A stretch of 11,713 nucleotides of DNA from Eimeria necatrix. Lineage: Eukaryota > Apicomplexa > Conoidasida > Eucoccidiorida > Eimeriidae. A program made the translations under genes and the position numbers. The notes under the pieces are model-generated. The model made no database searches, was not told where the DNA came from, and saw only the letters and a program-made list of their open reading frames with translations. Positions 9,659 to 11,713 of the stretch are shown here, one piece after another. Location of the stretch: assembly GCF_000499385.1 (NCBI RefSeq), contig NW_013651901.1:1-11713 (forward strand). Direction: 5' to 3'. Positions within the stretch are counted from its first letter, which is position 1; each line of letters begins with the position of its first letter.

Positions 9659-10200
9659 AAAATATTACATCTATGTTTGGTGTCACATGGAGCAACTTCT
9701 TTGTGGGGCGTAGGACTCCCACGCAGACTGAAACATCCAAAGAGATGGAGCCCAGTACACAGCGTGCAGCAACATGGTTCGTGCTCTGGCATGCGCGTTG
9801 AGCAGGGAGTATGCCGCTGGGACCCTGTTGCTCGCCGAATTATCCGCATTGCATTTTGTTCGTTGTAGATGCTTGTTTCAACACAGGATATAGGGTTGGT
9901 AGCCAGCTCAAAGAATCACGCTGAAACTGTGTCTTAAACAGCATCCCTCAAGCACGCTTGGAGATTTTGAAACCAGTTTGCGTGTTGTGTTGTTGTGTCG
10001 TTTTCGTGATGCTGGAAGTGGAATGCGGTTTCTTTGTTTCAGGCAGTATGTATCTCGGAGGCCAGTCGTAGAAGCTGCTTAGCGTTTCCACCTAACGACA
10101 AAAATGGCGTGCTTTCGTGACTCGAAATCTGCTTTCGCTTATGTCAGAGCTGTCGTGTTACTCTTTCGCAGTGTAGCGGTTCAAATTTTCCCCAGACGGT
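9645..10200 (+). repeat. Dispersed repeat, copy B
   Basis: This is the most complete copy. It matches A through 10200, where both end at a CAGACGGT / CAGGCGGT boundary and then diverge. It matches C over about 9651-9840. The block 9743-9813 is 67 of 71 identical to 11600-11670, with no gap. In one frame it reads RWSPVHSV-x-QHGSCSG-MRVEQ in both B and C, but substitutions there are not clearly synonymous, so coding is unproven for this part. Contains GCATGC at 9789-9794. The pyrimidine-rich run ending in TTTCAG at 10029-10041, conserved in A as TATCTCAG, resembles a 3' splice acceptor. Confidence 0.88.
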
Positions 10201-10300
10201 ACGCATGCTGCCGCTGGCAAGGGGGGTTGCAAATGCGACTTTTCGCGCCCTGCCGATGCGACGAAAATTGTAGTTGTTCATAGCATGAGCAAAACTGAAT

Positions 10301-10326
10301 GAAATGCCGGTTTTTACCGGCATTTC
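10301..10326. repeat. Perfect 11-bp hairpin with TTTT loop
   Basis: GAAATGCCGGT (10301-10311) and ACCGGCATTTC (10316-10326) are exact reverse complements around TTTT. It lies 100 bp after the end of copy B and about 80 bp before the coding-like segment, in sequence not shared with copy A's downstream flank. It could be a transcript-end hairpin, an element-internal structure or a relic palindrome. It is the strongest short inverted repeat in the window. Confidence 0.7.
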
Positions 10327-10408
10327 GCTCTTTATATCTGCTTATAGCTCTTATCGGCGTTCGCGTCGGGAAGATTCTTTTAGTTGGTCCGCAACAGTCT
10401 GTGTGTGA

Positions 10409-10724
10409 TTCACGGTAACAGGAGCAGGCGAAGCAGACCCTGCGGGTCGTACGAGTGCGAACCGACAAACTATGTCTTTGAACCAATTTGTCCTTTCCGT
10501 ATTGGGCAAGGCATAAGAAGTGTATGCAGGGAATTATCGGACGTTTTTGTGTTCGACATGCCGTCGTGTTTTGAATTTGAAGTCACACAAAGTGTTTCTA
10601 CAGTAGACGCGATGCATTTCTTGCAAGATGCTGAATGCTGATCATTTGCTGGGGCCTATTTTTCTGGTTACACGTTTGGCTGGAAGAAGCGAAAGCGTTC
10701 TGTGAGGAACAGTAGCTCATTTGA
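10409..10724 (+). pseudogene. Broken coding segment D of an unrecognised element protein
   Basis: The relevant frame begins after TGA at 10406-10408 and is interrupted by TAA at 10514-10516, TAG at 10604-10606 and TGA at 10703-10705. Between these stops it reads protein-like: a 35-codon piece up to 10513, then KSHKV-F-L at 10580-10600, then DHLL...IFLVTRLA...SESV at 10640-10699. The inverted copy D' carries the same residues with mostly synonymous changes, which identifies the ancestral frame. A longer open frame in a different phase (10384-10641) overlaps it. That one is likely an accident: its differences from D' fall often on first codon positions, and D' carries several in-frame stops. 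No domain recognised; the family cannot be named. Confidence 0.55.
10494..10724 (+). repeat. Repeat D, plus-strand partner of D'
   Basis: Aligned to the reverse complement of 9388-9620 nearly without gaps from about 10515 to 10724, strongest at 10656-10699 (40 of 44). Together D' and D form arms of about 230 bp in inverted orientation around copy B. Because D continues into further coding-like sequence while D' does not, they look like fragments of one gene rather than terminal inverted repeats. Confidence 0.85.
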
Positions 10725-10859
10725 GCCATGGCTTGCAGGATGTTGGCAAGAGGAAAAAAGGAAACACATTGGACGATACCGGTTGGAGGGTGACATCAAG
10801 TTGCCTCGCGACACTCATGAAGGTCTGAGCATCGATGGAACTTGGTAACAGGGCGCTAG

Positions 10860-11030
10860 GAGTTGACGCTGTATGGATATGTGCGCGAATACGCTGAGAG
10901 CGTTTACGTAGACGCGAAATTGATTGACGCGCTGGAGGCTTGGAGAGAGCAGCGGCAAGGCAGGTTTTCCGGTGACAGGGAGGCAGCTCTAGATGTCAAA
11001 CAAGGGCAAGGCTTGACATGCATTACTTGA
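10860..11030 (+). pseudogene. Protein-like open segment, probably part of the same decayed element gene or an exon
   Basis: A 56-codon frame without ATG runs from just after TAG (10857-10859) to TGA (11028-11030). Its composition is convincingly protein-like, with an amphipathic acidic and basic helix region (REYAESVYVDAKLIDALEAW), then a charged segment. Immediately after it lies GAG|GTGAGT (11029-11037), a consensus-quality 5' splice site. The frame differs from that of the upstream D segment, so either a frameshift or an intron separates them. No homologue is present elsewhere in the window to test selection, and no family is recognised. It sits between D and C, so membership in the element is inferred from position only. 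Confidence 0.35.
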
Positions 11031-11053
11031 GGTGAGTTCGGTGCTCGTGCCGC

Positions 11054-11266
11054 ATGCACCAGTCGCTGCGCCAACGTGCTGCGTGGACAGATTTCATGCG
11101 TGTATTTGAAAATTCAGCAGATACATGCACGCGACTGAGATGGACTGCAAGACATTTGCTGATTTGTCGACGGCAAAAGATTAACGCATACGCTTTCGTG
11201 TGGGTTTTCGCGCATCCCTACTATTCGATGGGCCAAGCACCGAAACCGGAAACCCTAGTGTGTTGA
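11054..11266 (+). pseudogene. Short open segment, possible continuation of decayed coding sequence
   Basis: This 70-codon frame starts at an ATG and ends in TGA, in a third phase relative to the previous two segments. It is rich in Arg, Trp and aromatic residues (AFVWVFAHPYYS near its end) and overlaps the beginning of the next open frame. It may be a frameshifted piece of the same ancestral gene or a chance frame. No domain seen. Confidence 0.2.
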
Positions 11267-11583
11267 GGACACTGCTGGTGCAGTGGCTCAAGTGCAGCTT
11301 CGACACTTCTAGCGTGCGAACGATAACGAAGGTGCGGCGCATTGCGTGCATATGGCCAGAAAGTTTGCGTTCAGAAGGCAAGGCTTATTGGTTCGTGTGG
11401 ACGCGTAGCCCCTGCGTTCATCTTGAATTGATTGCAGGGGATGCAGTTGGGAGACTTCTTTGTCATGCCAATCTGAGGCCCTGTATTTTTGCCGTTCAGT
11501 CGGCCGACAATGCGCGAAGTATTGCATACACGTTTGGCGTCACGTGGAGCTACTTCTGGGAGGGCGTGTCGAAGCTCAGGTAG
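11185..11583 (+). pseudogene. Longest open frame of the right-hand locus, running into repeat C
   Basis: Open for 132 codons from after TAA at 11182-11184 to TAG at 11581-11583, with a GTG (11200) but no early ATG. It has a Trp- and Cys-containing, mixed hydrophobic sequence, for example WFVWTRSPCVHLELIAGDA in the middle. The last 20-odd codons lie inside repeat C. Copy B keeps F-G-V-T-W-S in this phase with two synonymous changes, which weakly supports translation of the repeat edge in the ancestor. In B this phase reads on past the C stop. An antisense frame of 72 codons lies at 11309-11527. No catalytic signature or known family is recognised. This could be the C-terminal part of the element's protein, with the A/B/C repeat being its 3' end and untranslated tail. 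Confidence 0.3.
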
Positions 11584-11713
11584 AATGAAAAGTTCAAATA
11601 GATGGAGCCCAGTACACAGCGTGCATCAACATGGTTCGTGTTCTGGCATGCGTGTTGAGCAGGCAGTATGATGCTGTGATGCTGTTGCTCGCCAAATTAC
11701 CCACAGGTGCTAC
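11505..11713 (+). repeat. Dispersed repeat, copy C (cut by window end)
   Basis: It aligns to 9645 onward of copy B and, more weakly, to copy A. The first 90 bp match B at about two-thirds identity, then 11600-11670 matches 9743-9813 at 67 of 71. The last 40 bp match again more loosely (CTGTTGCTCGCC shared). The rest of the repeat presumably continues past the window. GCATGC lies at 11646-11651. Confidence 0.85.

Larger units (their letters stand above)
9388..10200. mobile_element. Candidate truncated, 5'-inverted element copy (D' plus B)
   Basis: D' (inverted coding segment) is followed within about 25-40 bp by copy B in plus orientation. In the longer right-hand locus the same two modules are both plus and lie about 780 bp apart. 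A segment inverted at the 5' side and joined to an upright 3' segment, with internal sequence lost, is the classical product of twin priming by LINE-type retrotransposons. This is inference: no poly(A) tail, target-site duplication or reverse transcriptase is seen, and a later inversion or nested insertion would also explain it. Confidence 0.3.
10409..11713 (+). mobile_element. Candidate longest remnant of the repeat family (coding part plus repeat C)
   Basis: Plus-strand protein-like segments in changing frames run from 10409 to 11583 and pass directly into repeat C. The same two modules, D-type coding and A/B/C repeat, recur together near B (inverted D') and perhaps near A (8588-8608). This co-occurrence suggests one mobile unit of at least 1.3 kb. 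Class unknown: no reverse transcriptase, transposase or integrase motif, no long terminal repeat ends and no poly(A) is visible. The alternative is a decayed multi-copy host gene family. Confidence 0.35.

Noticed and set aside
9260..10270. Exact 14-mer shared by 9260-9273 and 10257-10270
   Set aside because: It is out of register with the A-B alignment, and one such 14-mer is expected by chance with a probability of about one in four.
10384..10641. 85-codon plus-strand open frame overlapping repeat D, first taken as the real coding phase
   Set aside because: Comparison with D' shows many first-position differences and several in-frame stops in that phase, while the neighbouring phase shows an excess of synonymous changes. 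It is an overlapping shadow frame.
10639..10641. In-frame TGA shared by D and D', considered as a recoded (selenocysteine-type) codon
   Set aside because: It is in frame only in the shadow phase. In the supported phase these bases span two sense codons in both copies.
9388..10724. D' and D as terminal inverted repeats of a DNA transposon or foldback element enclosing B
   Set aside because: Both arms are coding-like in one frame, D continues into further coding-like sequence, and there are no sharp ends or flanking duplications.
11410..11441. CCCCTGC ... GCAGGGG inverted pair with an 18-base loop
   Set aside because: A seven-base stem with a long loop inside a candidate coding frame is not beyond chance.
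9645..11713. B and C as the two long terminal repeats of an LTR retrotransposon
   Set aside because: The full-length similarity is too uneven for a young LTR pair, a third copy (A) lies outside, and no TG...CA ends, primer-binding site, polypurine tract or integrase/reverse transcriptase motif was found. It cannot be fully excluded because C is cut off.

Overview
This looks like eukaryotic nuclear DNA. It is mostly non-coding, and its right third is a graveyard of a dispersed repeat or transposon-like family. No frame stays open beyond about 130 codons in 11.7 kb. There is no operon-like packing, no ribosome-binding-site-led gene series, and no recognisable rRNA, tRNA or CRISPR array. The hexamer GCATGC occurs 11 times where about 3 are expected by chance; TGCATGC-type motifs are common in coccidian apicomplexan genomes. 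A coccidian or related alveolate host is therefore a weak guess, not an identification.

Positions 1 to about 8430 hold no gene I can name. They contain scattered short open frames, about as many as chance would give. The most protein-like are 1833-2225 (+), 3701-3988 (+), 6014-6403 (-), 7228-7542 (+) and 7883-8200 (-). There are also a few short hairpins or palindromes and one TATA-like element just upstream of an ATG.

Positions 8430 to 11713 are different. A repeat of about 550 bp occurs three times on the plus strand: copy A (about 8834-9366), copy B (about 9645-10200) and copy C (about 11505 to the window end, truncated there). A and B share a common 3' limit. B and C share a 71-bp core with only four differences. 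A second, coding-like repeat occurs as D (about 10494-10724, plus) and D' (about 9388-9620, minus). D and D' differ largely by synonymous third-position changes in one reading frame, which encodes a KSHKV-x-L ... DHLL ... IFLVTRLA ... SESV signature. This indicates an old protein-coding segment, now broken by stops in D. A third trace of KSHKV-x-L may lie at 8588-8608, upstream of copy A.

The simplest reading is a decayed, multi-copy mobile element of unrecognised class. The right-hand locus (about 10409-11713) would be its longest remnant, coding fragments followed by repeat C. The D'-then-B arrangement resembles a 5'-inverted, truncated insertion next to copy A. I recognise no reverse transcriptase, transposase, integrase or other catalytic motif, so the element class is open.
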